Positions 18,542-27,511 of a stretch of 64,000 bases of DNA are shown piece by piece. Every line of letters begins with the position of its first letter. Position 1 is the first letter of the stretch. The DNA is taken from assembly GCA_029779435.1 (NCBI GenBank), contig JAKPAM010000069.1, positions 62,001 through 126,000 of the forward strand, written 5' to 3'. The notes under the pieces are model-generated. The model was given only the letters and a program-made list of their open reading frames with translations, did no database searches and was not told the DNA's origin. The translations under genes and the position numbers were made by a program. The stretch is from Pseudomonadota bacterium (GTDB lineage Bacteria; Pseudomonadota; Gammaproteobacteria; Burkholderiales; Burkholderiaceae_E).

Positions 18542-19951
18542 ATGGTGCCTATGGGGCGTTCTGCTCGACGGAATTCCGCCGCCACCCGAGGAGGGACCCG
18601 GACGCTCGCCCGGCTGCTCGTCGGGATGGCCGGCGGCTTGGCGGCCCTTCTACCCGGGGTGGGAAACGCGCAGGAGGCGGGCGCGAACCCGGGTCCCGCG
18701 TCCGACATCCAGCGCGAATCCTGGCAGGCGCTCGGCCAGGCCACCGGGGTCTGGCAGCGCAAGCCGCCGTTCGGCGCCGCTTATGACGGCCCGAACAGCC
18801 TTCGGGCCGATCGCGAGCGATCGTACTCGTATACGGCCACGGCCTTCATCGGCGCGCGTCCGTGGCGGGGCGGCGAGTTCTACCTGAATCCCGAAGTCGC
18901 CGCCGGCCTTCCGTTGTCGAACCTGACCGGTGTCGGCGGGTTCCCGAACGGCGAACTGGCGCGTACGTCGGGGCGCGATCCGGTGCTCTACCTGGCGCGT
19001 GCGTTCTGGCGCCAGACGATCGGCTTCGGCGGCGGCGGCGAAACGATCGAATCGGCGCCGAACCAGATGGCGGACGTCGTCGATCGCCGCCGCCTGGTCG
19101 TGACGGCGGGCGTCGTGTCGCTGATCGACATCTTCGATCGCAATGCATACAGCCACGACCCGCGCACGCAGTTCATGAACTGGGCGCTGATCACCCATGG
19201 GTCGTTCGATTTCGCGGCCGACGCGCGCGGCTATACGCGCGGCGGTGCGGTCGAATGGATCGACGAAGGCTGGGCGCTGCGCGCGGGAAGGTTCGCGATG
19301 GCCCGCGAATCGAACGGCTTGCCGCTGAACCCGGCGCTGGGCCGCAGCCACGGCGACCAGGTCGAGTTCGAATCGTCGACCATGCTCGCCGGCCAGCGCG
19401 GCACGTGGCGCGCGTTGTTCTGGCGCAATCGCGCGGTGATGGGGCGCTACGACGATGCGATCGCCGCCGCGGCCGCGACGGGCGGCGATCCGGCGGTCGC
19501 CGACGTCCGTCGCGACCAGCGCAAATGGGGATGGGGACTGAGCATCGAACAAGCGCTGGGCCGCTGGGGCGGATTCTTCGCGCGCTACGGGCGCGGTCCG
19601 GATCGCGCCGAAACGTATTCGTACACCGAGATCGGTCGCAGCGCATCGGCCGGGTTGCTGATCGATGGGAGCCTTTGGGGGCGCGGCGAGGACCGGCTGG
19701 GCGTGGGGGTTGCCGAGAACGCGTTATCGACCGCCCATCGCAACTACCTGGCGTTGGGCGGCCTGGGGTTCTTCCTCGGCGACGGCAAGCTCGACTACCG
19801 GCCCGAACGCCTGCTGGAGGTGTTCTATTCGCTGCGGGCGTGGCGCGGTCTGTGGCTGTCGGCCGACTTCCAGCGGATCGTCAACCCCGGCTACAACGCC
19901 GCACGCGGCCCGGTCAGCGTCTACGGAGTGCGGATGCACACCGAGTTCTGA
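18542..19951 (+). CDS. Carbohydrate-selective porin, OprB family
   Basis: A 469-residue outer-membrane beta-barrel. A signal peptide of about 44 residues ends near GVGNAQEA (an ATG at 18551 also fits). The mature protein has typical OprB features: AFWRQTIGFGG, then VVTAGVVSLIDIFDRNAYSHDPRTQF, and alternating strand patterns that end in VYGVRMHTEF with the C-terminal Phe required for barrel assembly. It should admit sugars or other small neutral solutes into the periplasm. The glycogen and glucose genes nearby (glgX, glk) agree with sugar handling, though no operon links them. Confidence 0.9.
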   Translation: MVPMGRSARRNSAATRGGTRTLARLLVGMAGGLAALLPGVGNAQEAGANPGPASDIQRESWQALGQATGVWQRKPPFGAAYDGPNSLRADRERSYSYTATAFIGARPWRGGEFYLNPEVAAGLPLSNLTGVGGFPNGELARTSGRDPVLYLARAFWRQTIGFGGGGETIESAPNQMADVVDRRRLVVTAGVVSLIDIFDRNAYSHDPRTQFMNWALITHGSFDFAADARGYTRGGAVEWIDEGWALRAGRFAMARESNGLPLNPALGRSHGDQVEFESSTMLAGQRGTWRALFWRNRAVMGRYDDAIAAAAATGGDPAVADVRRDQRKWGWGLSIEQALGRWGGFFARYGRGPDRAETYSYTEIGRSASAGLLIDGSLWGRGEDRLGVGVAENALSTAHRNYLALGGLGFFLGDGKLDYRPERLLEVFYSLRAWRGLWLSADFQRIVNPGYNAARGPVSVYGVRMHTEF

Positions 19952-19958
19952 GAAGGTG

Positions 19959-20783
19959 TCAGGGCTGAGGATCGGCGAAGTTCCCGGCGCGCTTCTCCAG
20001 GCCGGCCTTGACGGCTTCGACCTGATTGGGACTGCCCAGCAGCGCGATCTGCTCGTCGGACTCGGCCTGCAGCGTGCGGGCCGCATCGCCCTGCTCGGCG
20101 ATCTTCAGCAGGCGCTTGCCGGCGCGGATCGCGTGCGGATTGCGGCTCGCGACCTCGCGGGCATAAGCGAGCGCGTCCTGGTACGGGTTCTGGCAGACGC
20201 GCGTCGCGATGCCGTAATCGACCGCTTCGCCCCCCGAGAAGATCCGCCCCGAGAACGTCAGGTCGCGGATCACGTCGGCGCGCGCCAGTCCTTGCAGCAG
20301 CAGCGCGCCGCCCATGTCGGGCACCAGGCCCCACTTGATCTCGAGGACCGACAGCCTCGCATCGGCGGTCACGAAGCGCATGTCGGCGCCCAGCGCGACC
20401 TGCAGGCCGCCGCCGAACGCCACGCCATGCACGGCGGCGATCACCGGCACCGGGATGTCCTGCCACACCATCGCCGCATACTGCGACGCGTTGCTCAGCC
20501 CGTGCGTGCGGGGGCCCAGGCGCTGCTGGTGGCTGGGCCGCGCGCCGCCCGCGTCGGTGCCGGCCGCCATGTTCTGGAAGCGGCCCATGTCGAGCCCCGC
20601 GCAGAACGCCCGGCCTTCGCCGGACAACACGACCGCGCGCACGTCGGTGCGGTCGATCAGCGCCTTGCCCGTGGCGATCAGCGCGTCGAACATCGCCTGG
20701 TCCAGCGCGTTCATCTTGTCGACACGGATCATCCGCACGTCGGCGACGCCGTTCTCGACGGTCAGGCGGACGCGGTCATTCAT
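19959..20783 (-). CDS. Enoyl-CoA hydratase/isomerase (crotonase family)
   Basis: A 274-residue crotonase starting at ATG 20783 after a GAGGAG ribosome site. The oxyanion-hole sequences are RAFCAGLDMG and HGVAFGGGLQVALGAD. The catalytic region reads EIKWGLVPDMGG. This resembles a proteobacterial subgroup in which one of the two usual Glu residues is Asp, so the exact reaction (hydration, isomerisation or hydrolysis) is uncertain. It acts on acyl-CoA in the cytoplasm, probably in fatty-acid or branched-acid breakdown. It is convergent with the porin gene and has no acyl-CoA partner genes alongside. Confidence 0.93.
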   Translation of the reverse strand: MNDRVRLTVENGVADVRMIRVDKMNALDQAMFDALIATGKALIDRTDVRAVVLSGEGRAFCAGLDMGRFQNMAAGTDAGGARPSHQQRLGPRTHGLSNASQYAAMVWQDIPVPVIAAVHGVAFGGGLQVALGADMRFVTADARLSVLEIKWGLVPDMGGALLLQGLARADVIRDLTFSGRIFSGGEAVDYGIATRVCQNPYQDALAYAREVASRNPHAIRAGKRLLKIAEQGDAARTLQAESDEQIALLGSPNQVEAVKAGLEKRAGNFADPQP

Positions 20784-20901
20784 GATGTCTCTCCTCGTTG
20801 TGCGGGCGCGCCGGCTGGCGGCCATCGTGTGATGCGGTCCTTCGATGATAACGTCGGGGCGCGCGCCGACTCCCGATCGCCGTCTCGATCCTGCTCCGCT
20901 C

Positions 20902-21495
20902 ATGCCCCAGACCCTGCGTACCGCCTGCCACCACGAGCTCGTGATCCGCAAGAGCCGCTTCCTCGCCTGCGTCGAGCCGATCGACGGGCGCGGGGCGGCG
21001 CAAGCCCGCGTCGCCGCGCTGCGCGCCGGGCATCCGGGCGCCGCGCATGTGTGCTGGGCGATGCTGGCCGGCGGGCAGTCGGCAGCGGTCGACGACGGCG
21101 AGCCCGGCGGCACGGCCGGCCGTCCGATGCTCGACGTGCTGCGCCACCAGGATCTGGACGGCGTGCTGGCCACCGTCGTGCGCTACTTCGGCGGGATCAA
21201 GCTCGGTGCCGGCGGCCTGGTGCGCGCGTATACCGATGCGGTCGCGCAGGCGCTGCTGACCGCCGACAAGATCGCGTTGCGACGCTGGCGCGAACTGGGC
21301 TGCGTCGTGCCCTACGCGCTCGAAGGCTGGCTGCGCCGCGAGCTGGCCGCAGCCGGCGCCGCCGACGTCGACGTCGCGCATGGCTCGCTGGTCACGTTCC
21401 GCCTGCGCCTGCCCGACCCGGACGTCGATGCGTTCGTCGCGCGCGTCAACGAGGGAGGGCAGGGCAAGGTCGGCTGGCTCGATCCATCAGCCTGA
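20902..21495 (+). CDS. IMPACT family protein (YigZ-like)
   Basis: A 197-residue protein beginning at ATG 20902 (MPQTLRTACHH). It has the YigZ/IMPACT signature: KSRFLACVEP, then DDGEPGGTAGRPMLDVL and VVRYFGGIKLGAGGLVRAYTDA. A C-terminal DUF1949 ferredoxin-like half follows. The family is linked to translation regulation (it is related to yeast/mammalian IMPACT), but its biochemical role in bacteria is not settled. It converges on glgX, overlapping its 3' end by 9 bp. Confidence 0.93.
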   Translation: MPQTLRTACHHELVIRKSRFLACVEPIDGRGAAQARVAALRAGHPGAAHVCWAMLAGGQSAAVDDGEPGGTAGRPMLDVLRHQDLDGVLATVVRYFGGIKLGAGGLVRAYTDAVAQALLTADKIALRRWRELGCVVPYALEGWLRRELAAAGAADVDVAHGSLVTFRLRLPDPDVDAFVARVNEGGQGKVGWLDPSA

Positions 21496-23688
21496 CGCGC
21501 GGGGCGGGGGCTCGATCCCGACGTCGACGGAGCTGGCTTCCGGAACCGCCACGAACAGCAGCATCGACCGGCCCGTCACCTGGTAGCACGCGTCGATGCC
21601 GAACGGTGCCGTGTCGCGGGCCTGCGCCTCCAGGTCGTCTTCGCGATTCGTGTCGAGCAGCAACTGCCAGCGCGTGATCCGGTCCGTGGCGCTGGCGTCT
21701 TCGGGAAAGTGGAACTCGACGACGTCATGATGGGCATTGAGCACCCACAGCATCGTCTCGTTCTCGCCGCGCTTGTGGATGCCGGTGACCTGCGCGCGGC
21801 CGTCGATCAGCATGCCGAAGCAGCGCATGCCGGTGTCGTCCCAGGCCGACTGCTGCATCTCGGTCCCGTTGGCGTTGATCCACGTGACGTCCTTGACGCC
21901 CAGTTCGGGATCCTCCATGCCGGCCAGGAAGCGGCTGCGCCGAAGCACCGCGTAGCGATGCCGGATCGCCAGGACCTGGCGTACGAAGCGGGTCAGCCCG
22001 TCGGCGCGCGCGGCTTCCTGCCAGTCGACCCAACTGATCTCGTTGTCCTGGCAATAAGCGTTGTTGTTGCCTTGCTGCGTGCGGCCGAATTCGTCGCCCG
22101 CGAGCAGCATCGGCGTGCCCTGCGCGAGCAGCAGCGTGCCGAGCAGGTTGCGTTTCTGCCGTTCGCGCATCGTCAGCACGCCGGGATCGTCGGTCGGGCC
22201 TTCGGCGCCGCAGTTCCATGAACGGTTGTCGTCGGTGCCGTCGCGGTTGTCTTCGCCGTTGGCCTCGTTGTGCTTGTCGTTGTAGCTGACCAGATCGTTG
22301 GTGGTGAAGCCGTCGTGCGCCGCGATGAAGTTGATCGACGCCCACGGCCGGCGTCCGCCCCGGTCGAACGTGCGGCGCGACGCCAGCAGCGCGTCGGCCA
22401 GTTGCGCCGGCGGCGCCTCGCCGCGCCAGAAGTCGCGCACGGTATCGCGGAACTTGTCGTTCCACTCGGACCACCCGGGAGGAAATCCGCCGACCTGGTA
22501 GCCGCCGGGCCCGCAGTCCCAGGGCTCGGCGATCAGCTTGACGCGCGCCAGCACCGGATCCTGTCCGCACACCTGGAGGAAGCCGCTTTCGCTGTCGAAA
22601 CCATCGGGGCGGCGCGCCAGGATCGTGCCGAGGTCGAAGCGGAACCCGTCGACGTGCGTCTCGTTGACCCAGTAGCGCAGGCTGTCGGCGACCATCTGCA
22701 TCACGCGCGGCACCGACAGGTTCAGCGTATTGCCGGTGCCGGTGTCATTGATGTAGTAGCGCTTGTCGTCGGGCAGCAGCCGGTAGTACGACAGGTTGTC
22801 GATGCCGCGAAAACTCAGCGTCGGTCCCTTCTCGTTGCCTTCGGCCGTGTGGTTGTAGACGACATCGAGGATCACTTCGAGGCCGGCTTCGTGAAAGCGC
22901 GCGACCATCTCCTTGAACTCGCGCAGCGTGTTCGGGCGGTCGGCCGCGTAGCGCGGATCGGGCGCGAAGAAGCCGATCGAGTTGTAACCCCAGTAGTTGA
23001 CGAGTCCCTGGTCCAGCAGATAGTTGTCGTCGACGAACGTATGGATCGGCAGCAGCTCGACCGACGTGGCGCCCAGCGAGCGGATCGTCTCGACGACGGC
23101 CGGGTGGCCCAGGCCCGCGTAAGTGCCGCGCTGGTACTCGGGAACGTCGGGATGCAGCCGCGTGTGGCCGCGCACGTGCAGTTCGTAGACGACGGTCCGG
23201 TCCCAGGGCACCGGCGTGCCGCCCCGTGGGCCGCTCCAATCGAAATCCGGATCCACGACGACGCACTTGGGCACGAACGGCGCGCTGTCGCGCGCATCGA
23301 AGCTCAGGTCTTCGTCGGGATGCCCGACCGTATAACCGAAGATCGCCGGATCCCAGGTCACGCCGCCGGTGTGTCCACGCGCATACGGGTCCAGCAGCAG
23401 CTTGTTCGGATTGAACCGGTGTCCGGCATCCGGGGCATAAGGACCATGGACGCGGTAGCCGTAGACGGTGCCGGGGCCGACGTCGGGCAGGTAGCCGTGC
23501 CAGACCTGGTCCGTGTACTCGGGCAGCGCGATGCGTTCCAGTTCGGTGCCGCCTTGTGCGTCGAACAGGCAGACCTCGACGCGCGTGGCGTGCGCCGAAT
23601 AGAGGGCGAAATTGGTGCCCTGGCCATCCCAGGTCGCACCGCACGGGTGCGGCAGGCCTTCCTGGATCGGACGGGTTCGCGACGTCAT
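21487..23688 (-). CDS. glgX: Glycogen debranching enzyme
   Basis: A 733-residue GH13 isoamylase-type enzyme that cleaves alpha-1,6 branches of glycogen limit dextrins. An N-terminal CBM48 domain (about 1-110) precedes the catalytic barrel. Catalytic segments are DVVYNHTAEGNE, GFRFDLGTIL (nucleophile Asp), LIAEPWDCG (acid Glu) and FIAAHDGFT. ATG 23688 (MTSRTRPIQEG) is chosen over upstream in-frame starts because conservation begins here. It is divergent from glk, so a debranching enzyme and a glucokinase share one promoter region, consistent with glycogen turnover. Confidence 0.97.
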   Translation of the reverse strand: MTSRTRPIQEGLPHPCGATWDGQGTNFALYSAHATRVEVCLFDAQGGTELERIALPEYTDQVWHGYLPDVGPGTVYGYRVHGPYAPDAGHRFNPNKLLLDPYARGHTGGVTWDPAIFGYTVGHPDEDLSFDARDSAPFVPKCVVVDPDFDWSGPRGGTPVPWDRTVVYELHVRGHTRLHPDVPEYQRGTYAGLGHPAVVETIRSLGATSVELLPIHTFVDDNYLLDQGLVNYWGYNSIGFFAPDPRYAADRPNTLREFKEMVARFHEAGLEVILDVVYNHTAEGNEKGPTLSFRGIDNLSYYRLLPDDKRYYINDTGTGNTLNLSVPRVMQMVADSLRYWVNETHVDGFRFDLGTILARRPDGFDSESGFLQVCGQDPVLARVKLIAEPWDCGPGGYQVGGFPPGWSEWNDKFRDTVRDFWRGEAPPAQLADALLASRRTFDRGGRRPWASINFIAAHDGFTTNDLVSYNDKHNEANGEDNRDGTDDNRSWNCGAEGPTDDPGVLTMRERQKRNLLGTLLLAQGTPMLLAGDEFGRTQQGNNNAYCQDNEISWVDWQEAARADGLTRFVRQVLAIRHRYAVLRRSRFLAGMEDPELGVKDVTWINANGTEMQQSAWDDTGMRCFGMLIDGRAQVTGIHKRGENETMLWVLNAHHDVVEFHFPEDASATDRITRWQLLLDTNREDDLEAQARDTAPFGIDACYQVTGRSMLLFVAVPEASSVDVGIEPPPRASG

Positions 23689-23861
23689 GGTCGGTGCCTT
23701 TCGAGTCGTTGTGGAGGGGAGGGTGAAGCGGATGCAGACAGGGGCGGTGAAGCGGGTAGCGACGCGAACCCGACGCGCTGCGGCTTGCGCGCGCATCGGG
23801 GAGGATCGGTGAATCGGGTTATGCTCGACCGCAAACGAATTTCCGGAGGACACCCCTGGTC

Positions 23862-24950
23862 ATGCCGCAGACAGGCCATTCCCGACCGACGGCATCCGTG
23901 ACGGATGCCGTCGTGCCCGCGCCGCCCGTGGCGGTCGAGCGATGGGCGCTGGTCGCCGACATCGGCGGCACCAATGCGCGGTTCGCGCTCGTCGACGATG
24001 GCGTAGCCTCGCTGCGTCCTCAAGCGGCGTGCACGCTGCCGGTGGCCGATTTCGCGTCGCTCGCCGATGCGGCGGAACACTACCTGCGCCAGACGCTCGG
24101 CCAGGATCGCGGCACCTGGCCGCGCCGCGCCGCGATGGCGGTGGCCACGGCGATCACCGGCGATGCGGTGAGGATGACGAACTCGCCCTGGGCGTTCTCG
24201 GCCCAGCGCCTGCGTCACGATCTGCACCTGGACGAACTGCGCCTGCTCAACGACTTCACCGCGCTGGCCTGGTCGGTGCTGATGCTGCAGGCCGATGATC
24301 TGCGGCAAGTCGGTGGCGGGCAACCGGTCGCCGATCAGGCGCGCGGATTGATCGGCCCCGGCACGGGGCTGGGCGTGTCGGGATTGATTCCGGCTGTCGG
24401 AGGAGGCTGGGCCGCGCTGCAGGGCGAGGGCGGCCATTGCAGCCTGAGCCCCGCCGATCCGCGCGAGGCGGCGATCCTGGCACAGGTATGGCGGCGGTAT
24501 CCGCATGTGTCGTTCGAGCGTCTGGTCTGTGGAACGGGGCTGCCGTTGCTGTGGGAGGCGGTCGCCCACGTCGATGGCCTGCCGCTGCCCGCGCCCGGCG
24601 TCGAGCCGGTGACGCCGGCCTGGATCACGTCGCGGGCGCTGGCGGGCGACGCGCTGTGCGAAGCCACGATGCGTACGTTCTGCGCGATGCTCGGTACGGC
24701 GGCGGGCAATCTGGCGCTGACCCTCGGGGCGCGCGGCGGCATCTACGTCGGCGGCGGCATCGTTCCTCGTCTGGGGGCGTGGTTCGACCAGACGCCGTTT
24801 CGGCTGCGGTTCGAGTCGAAAGGGCGGTTCGATGAGTACCTGACCCGGATTCCGACTTACGTGATCGCCGGGAGCACTCGCGACCCGGCCCTGATCGGCG
24901 CGGCCTACGCGTTGTTGCTGGCATCGCCGCGCCTCGCGGCGTCGCGTTGA
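23862..24950 (+). CDS. glk: Glucokinase
   Basis: A 362-residue bacterial glucokinase of the hexokinase fold (group A) that makes glucose-6-phosphate with ATP. The phosphate-1 motif is VADIGGTNARFAL, the sugar-binding catalytic Asp lies in LLNDFTALAW, and IGPGTGLGVSGL and EGGHCSL follow. The first 27 residues are an extension. CCGGAGGA lies 12 nt before ATG 23862. A lipoprotein gene follows with its start very close to the glk stop. Together with divergent glgX this forms a glycogen/glucose block. Confidence 0.96.
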   Translation: MPQTGHSRPTASVTDAVVPAPPVAVERWALVADIGGTNARFALVDDGVASLRPQAACTLPVADFASLADAAEHYLRQTLGQDRGTWPRRAAMAVATAITGDAVRMTNSPWAFSAQRLRHDLHLDELRLLNDFTALAWSVLMLQADDLRQVGGGQPVADQARGLIGPGTGLGVSGLIPAVGGGWAALQGEGGHCSLSPADPREAAILAQVWRRYPHVSFERLVCGTGLPLLWEAVAHVDGLPLPAPGVEPVTPAWITSRALAGDALCEATMRTFCAMLGTAAGNLALTLGARGGIYVGGGIVPRLGAWFDQTPFRLRFESKGRFDEYLTRIPTYVIAGSTRDPALIGAAYALLLASPRLAASR

Positions 24951-24967
24951 AGCAAGGAGATCTGCCG

Positions 24968-25483
24968 ATGCCTTACCCCTCGGGCGTTCCCGCTTTCCAA
25001 GGACCGTGCCGCGGCGCCGGCCGGGCGCGCCGCACCGCATGGCGCTGGGGCCGCGCGTCGCTGGCTGGTGTGGCGATCGCGATCGCGCTGCCCGCCTGCC
25101 AGCATGTGCCGTCGGGCACGTCGCGTTCGCCGACCGGAGCGTCCGGACCGTCCGCACCGTCGCCGGACCGCAGCGATGACGGCGCGATCCCGTCGATCGT
25201 CGCGACGATGCGGACGCGCGCGCAACCCGCGCCGTCGTGGATGGTCGGCAGCTTCGTCGGCACGTCGCTGCGCAGCGGCCTGCGCAACATCGCGATCGAC
25301 GTGGCGGCCGATGGCGGCATCCGCGGCCGCGTCGGCGATCTTCAGGCGCAGGGCCAGTACATCGGCGCCAGCCGCATTCTGTGGGCGCACGGCAACGAGT
25401 CGATCGTCGAACGGCGCGGCCGCGGCTTCCGCGTCACGCAGGTCAAGGACCCGGGCAACGTCATCGAATACCAGCCGCGTTGA
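24968..25483 (+). CDS. Putative lipoprotein of unknown function
   Basis: A 171-residue protein; ATG 24968 follows a strong AAGGAG site placed just after the glk stop, so it is probably co-transcribed with glk. The N-terminus is Arg-rich, then hydrophobic, ending in a lipobox-like LPAC near residue 43. A Ser/Pro-rich linker follows. The C-terminal 80 residues look like a small beta domain (SWMVGSFVGTS, then IAIDVAADGGIRGRV and a final NVIEYQPR). Similar small domains occur in many proteobacterial lipoproteins of unknown function. An outer-membrane anchor is likely. Confidence 0.7.
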   Translation: MPYPSGVPAFQGPCRGAGRARRTAWRWGRASLAGVAIAIALPACQHVPSGTSRSPTGASGPSAPSPDRSDDGAIPSIVATMRTRAQPAPSWMVGSFVGTSLRSGLRNIAIDVAADGGIRGRVGDLQAQGQYIGASRILWAHGNESIVERRGRGFRVTQVKDPGNVIEYQPR

Positions 25484-25616
25484 TCGCGAAACCCCTGGAA
25501 AACGCCTGGAAAGTCGCCGCGCCGCAACGTTGCCCCATGGAAATACGTTATCGTCGCGAGAAGAACTGCCTTTCCAGCGGTAATGATGCCTACAATCACG
25601 GCCGCACCTGATGGTT

Positions 25617-25637
25617 GTGGTTGTTTGTGCCAACCAC
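25617..25637. promoter_or_regulatory. Inverted repeat upstream of the HU-like gene
   Basis: GTGGTTG-TTTGTGC-CAACCAC is a perfect 7-bp inverted repeat 46 bp before the HU-like start codon, downstream of a possible -10 element (TACAAT, 25591-25596). It may be a leader hairpin or operator. No experimental role is implied. Confidence 0.4.
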
Positions 25638-25682
25638 CTGTGAGCGTGCCGACTCCTTCATTCATTTGGACTCCGCATAGTT

Positions 25683-26087
25683 ATGGCAACCACCAAAAAA
25701 GCCGTCAAGGCAAGCAAGACGACCAAGAAGGCCGTCAAGGCCGCTCCGGCCAAGGCTGATCCGAAAGTCGTCAAGCCGGTCAAGGAAGCATTCACCAAGT
25801 CCTCGCTCGCCGCGCACCTGGCCACGCAGAGCGGTGTCGAGCCCAAGTCGGTCAAGGCCGTCATGGCCGCGCTCGAGAACACGATCCTCGGGTCGGTCCA
25901 CAAGAAGGGCGCCGCCGGTTTCACGATGCCCGGGCTGCTGAAGATCATGGTCCAGAGCGTGCCGGCCAAGAAGAAGCGTTTCGGCAAGGATCCGTTCACG
26001 GGCGAAGAGCGCTGGTTCGATGCCAAGCCCGCCACGGTGCGGATCAAGGTTCGCGCGCTCAAGAAGATCAAGGACGCCGCGCTTTGA
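25683..26087 (+). CDS. HU family DNA-binding protein with lysine/alanine-rich N-terminal tail
   Basis: A 134-residue nucleoid protein. The first 38 residues are a KKAVKAxKTTKKAVKAA-type tail like that of histone H1-like and tailed HU proteins. The HU/IHF fold follows (FTKSSLAAHLATQSG, VKAVMAALENTILGSV, then the beta-arm GKDPFTGEERWFDAKPATVRIKVRAL). It binds and bends DNA with little specificity; the tail adds charge and may condense DNA. It overlaps the next gene by ATGA, which is unusual for a nucleoid protein gene. Confidence 0.92.
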   Translation: MATTKKAVKASKTTKKAVKAAPAKADPKVVKPVKEAFTKSSLAAHLATQSGVEPKSVKAVMAALENTILGSVHKKGAAGFTMPGLLKIMVQSVPAKKKRFGKDPFTGEERWFDAKPATVRIKVRALKKIKDAAL

Positions 26088-27301
26088 TGACGGAGGGCGA
26101 CGGCGGGTTACCGCCGCTGCCTGCCGGGTTGCTGCCGCCCGGCATCCGCGCCCGCTACGCGCCCGGCATCAATGGCCTGCGCGTCCACGTGCTCGAGGCG
26201 GGTTTCGAGACACCGGGCCGGCCGTGCGTGCTGCTGCTGCATGGATTTCCCGAGCTGGCCTATAGCTGGCGCAAGGTCATGCCGGCGTTGGCGCAGGCCG
26301 GCTACCACGTGCTTGCGCCAGACCAGCGGGGTTATGGCCGCACGACGCCCGATCCTGTTTCCTACGACGACGACATCGCGCCGTACCGGATGATGAATCT
26401 GGTGCGCGACGCGCTCGGGGTGGTGGCCGCGTTCGGCCATCGTTCGGTGGCGGCCGTCGTCGGTCATGACTTCGGCGCGCCGGTCGCGGCCTGGTGCGCG
26501 CTGATCCGTCCCGACGTCTTCCGTTCGGTGGCCTTGCTTAGCGCGCCGTTCGGCGGCCCGCCGCCGCTGCCGTTCGCCACGATGCCGCCGGATGTCGGCG
26601 GCGATGCACCGGCTGCCGCTCCCGTCGCCGCCGGCGTCGCGAACGCCGACATCCATGCGGCGCTGGCCGTGCTGCCGCGGCCGCGCGTGCACTATCAGTG
26701 GTATTACTCGACGCCCGGCGCCAACGCCGACATGTGGCGATGCCCGCAGGGCGTGCAGGCGTTCCTGCGCGCCTACTACCACGTCAAGAGCGCCGATTGG
26801 CCCGGCAACGATCCGCAACCGCTGCGTGCGTGGACGGCCGACGAACTGGCCAAGATGCCGACGTACTACGTACTCGACCAGGGGCAGACGATGGCGCAGG
26901 CCTGCGCGCCGCAGATGCCGTCGGACGAGGCGGTCGCCGCCAATGCGTGGCTGCCCGATGCCGAGCTGCGCGTCTATGCCGACGAGTATCGGCGGACCGG
27001 CTTCCAGGGCGGTTTGCAATGGTATCGGTGCGGGACCAGCGGCCGCTTCGTCGCCGAGATGCAGACCTGGGGCGGTTGCCGGATCGACGTGCCGTCGACG
27101 TTCATAGCGGGCCGCAGCGACTGGGGCATGTACCAGAAGCCCGGTGAGTTGGAGCGGATGCGGCGCGACGGGTGCACGCGCTTTCTCGGCGCCCACGTCG
27201 TCGATGGCGCCGGCCACTGGGTGCAGCAGGAACAGCCCGCACGCGTCGTCGAGCTGCTGCTGCGCTTTTTCGGCGAAGCGGGCGTCGCCGCCGCCGATTG
27301 A
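26084..27301 (+). CDS. Alpha/beta hydrolase, epoxide hydrolase type
   Basis: A 405-residue hydrolase resembling soluble epoxide hydrolases. HGFPELAYSWR forms the oxyanion region and VVGHDFGAP the nucleophile elbow, with Asp in place of Ser. A Tyr-rich lid region (YQWYYSTPG) supplies the ring-opening tyrosines, and DGAGHWVQQEQP gives the catalytic His. It would convert an epoxide to a diol in the cytoplasm. It starts within the stop codon of the HU-like gene (ATGA overlap), so the two are translationally coupled. Only the family, not the substrate, can be named. Confidence 0.9.
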   Translation: MMTEGDGGLPPLPAGLLPPGIRARYAPGINGLRVHVLEAGFETPGRPCVLLLHGFPELAYSWRKVMPALAQAGYHVLAPDQRGYGRTTPDPVSYDDDIAPYRMMNLVRDALGVVAAFGHRSVAAVVGHDFGAPVAAWCALIRPDVFRSVALLSAPFGGPPPLPFATMPPDVGGDAPAAAPVAAGVANADIHAALAVLPRPRVHYQWYYSTPGANADMWRCPQGVQAFLRAYYHVKSADWPGNDPQPLRAWTADELAKMPTYYVLDQGQTMAQACAPQMPSDEAVAANAWLPDAELRVYADEYRRTGFQGGLQWYRCGTSGRFVAEMQTWGGCRIDVPSTFIAGRSDWGMYQKPGELERMRRDGCTRFLGAHVVDGAGHWVQQEQPARVVELLLRFFGEAGVAAAD

Positions 27302-27511
27302 CGGTCCGGCGCCTTCCGGCGTGACGGGCCCGCCGCGGCTGGCCGGTATTCATCGGGTTTGATGCAGCCGTTCGTCAGAACGCGCTGTTCGACGCCGTCT
27401 CGTCTCGCGGACACTGGACCGGTGCGGCATCGCCCAGCGCGTTGCCGCAGCGTCGTCAACGCAGTCCGGCAGGACGGGCATCCGATCCGATGCTCCGAGA
27501 GTACGAGAATC

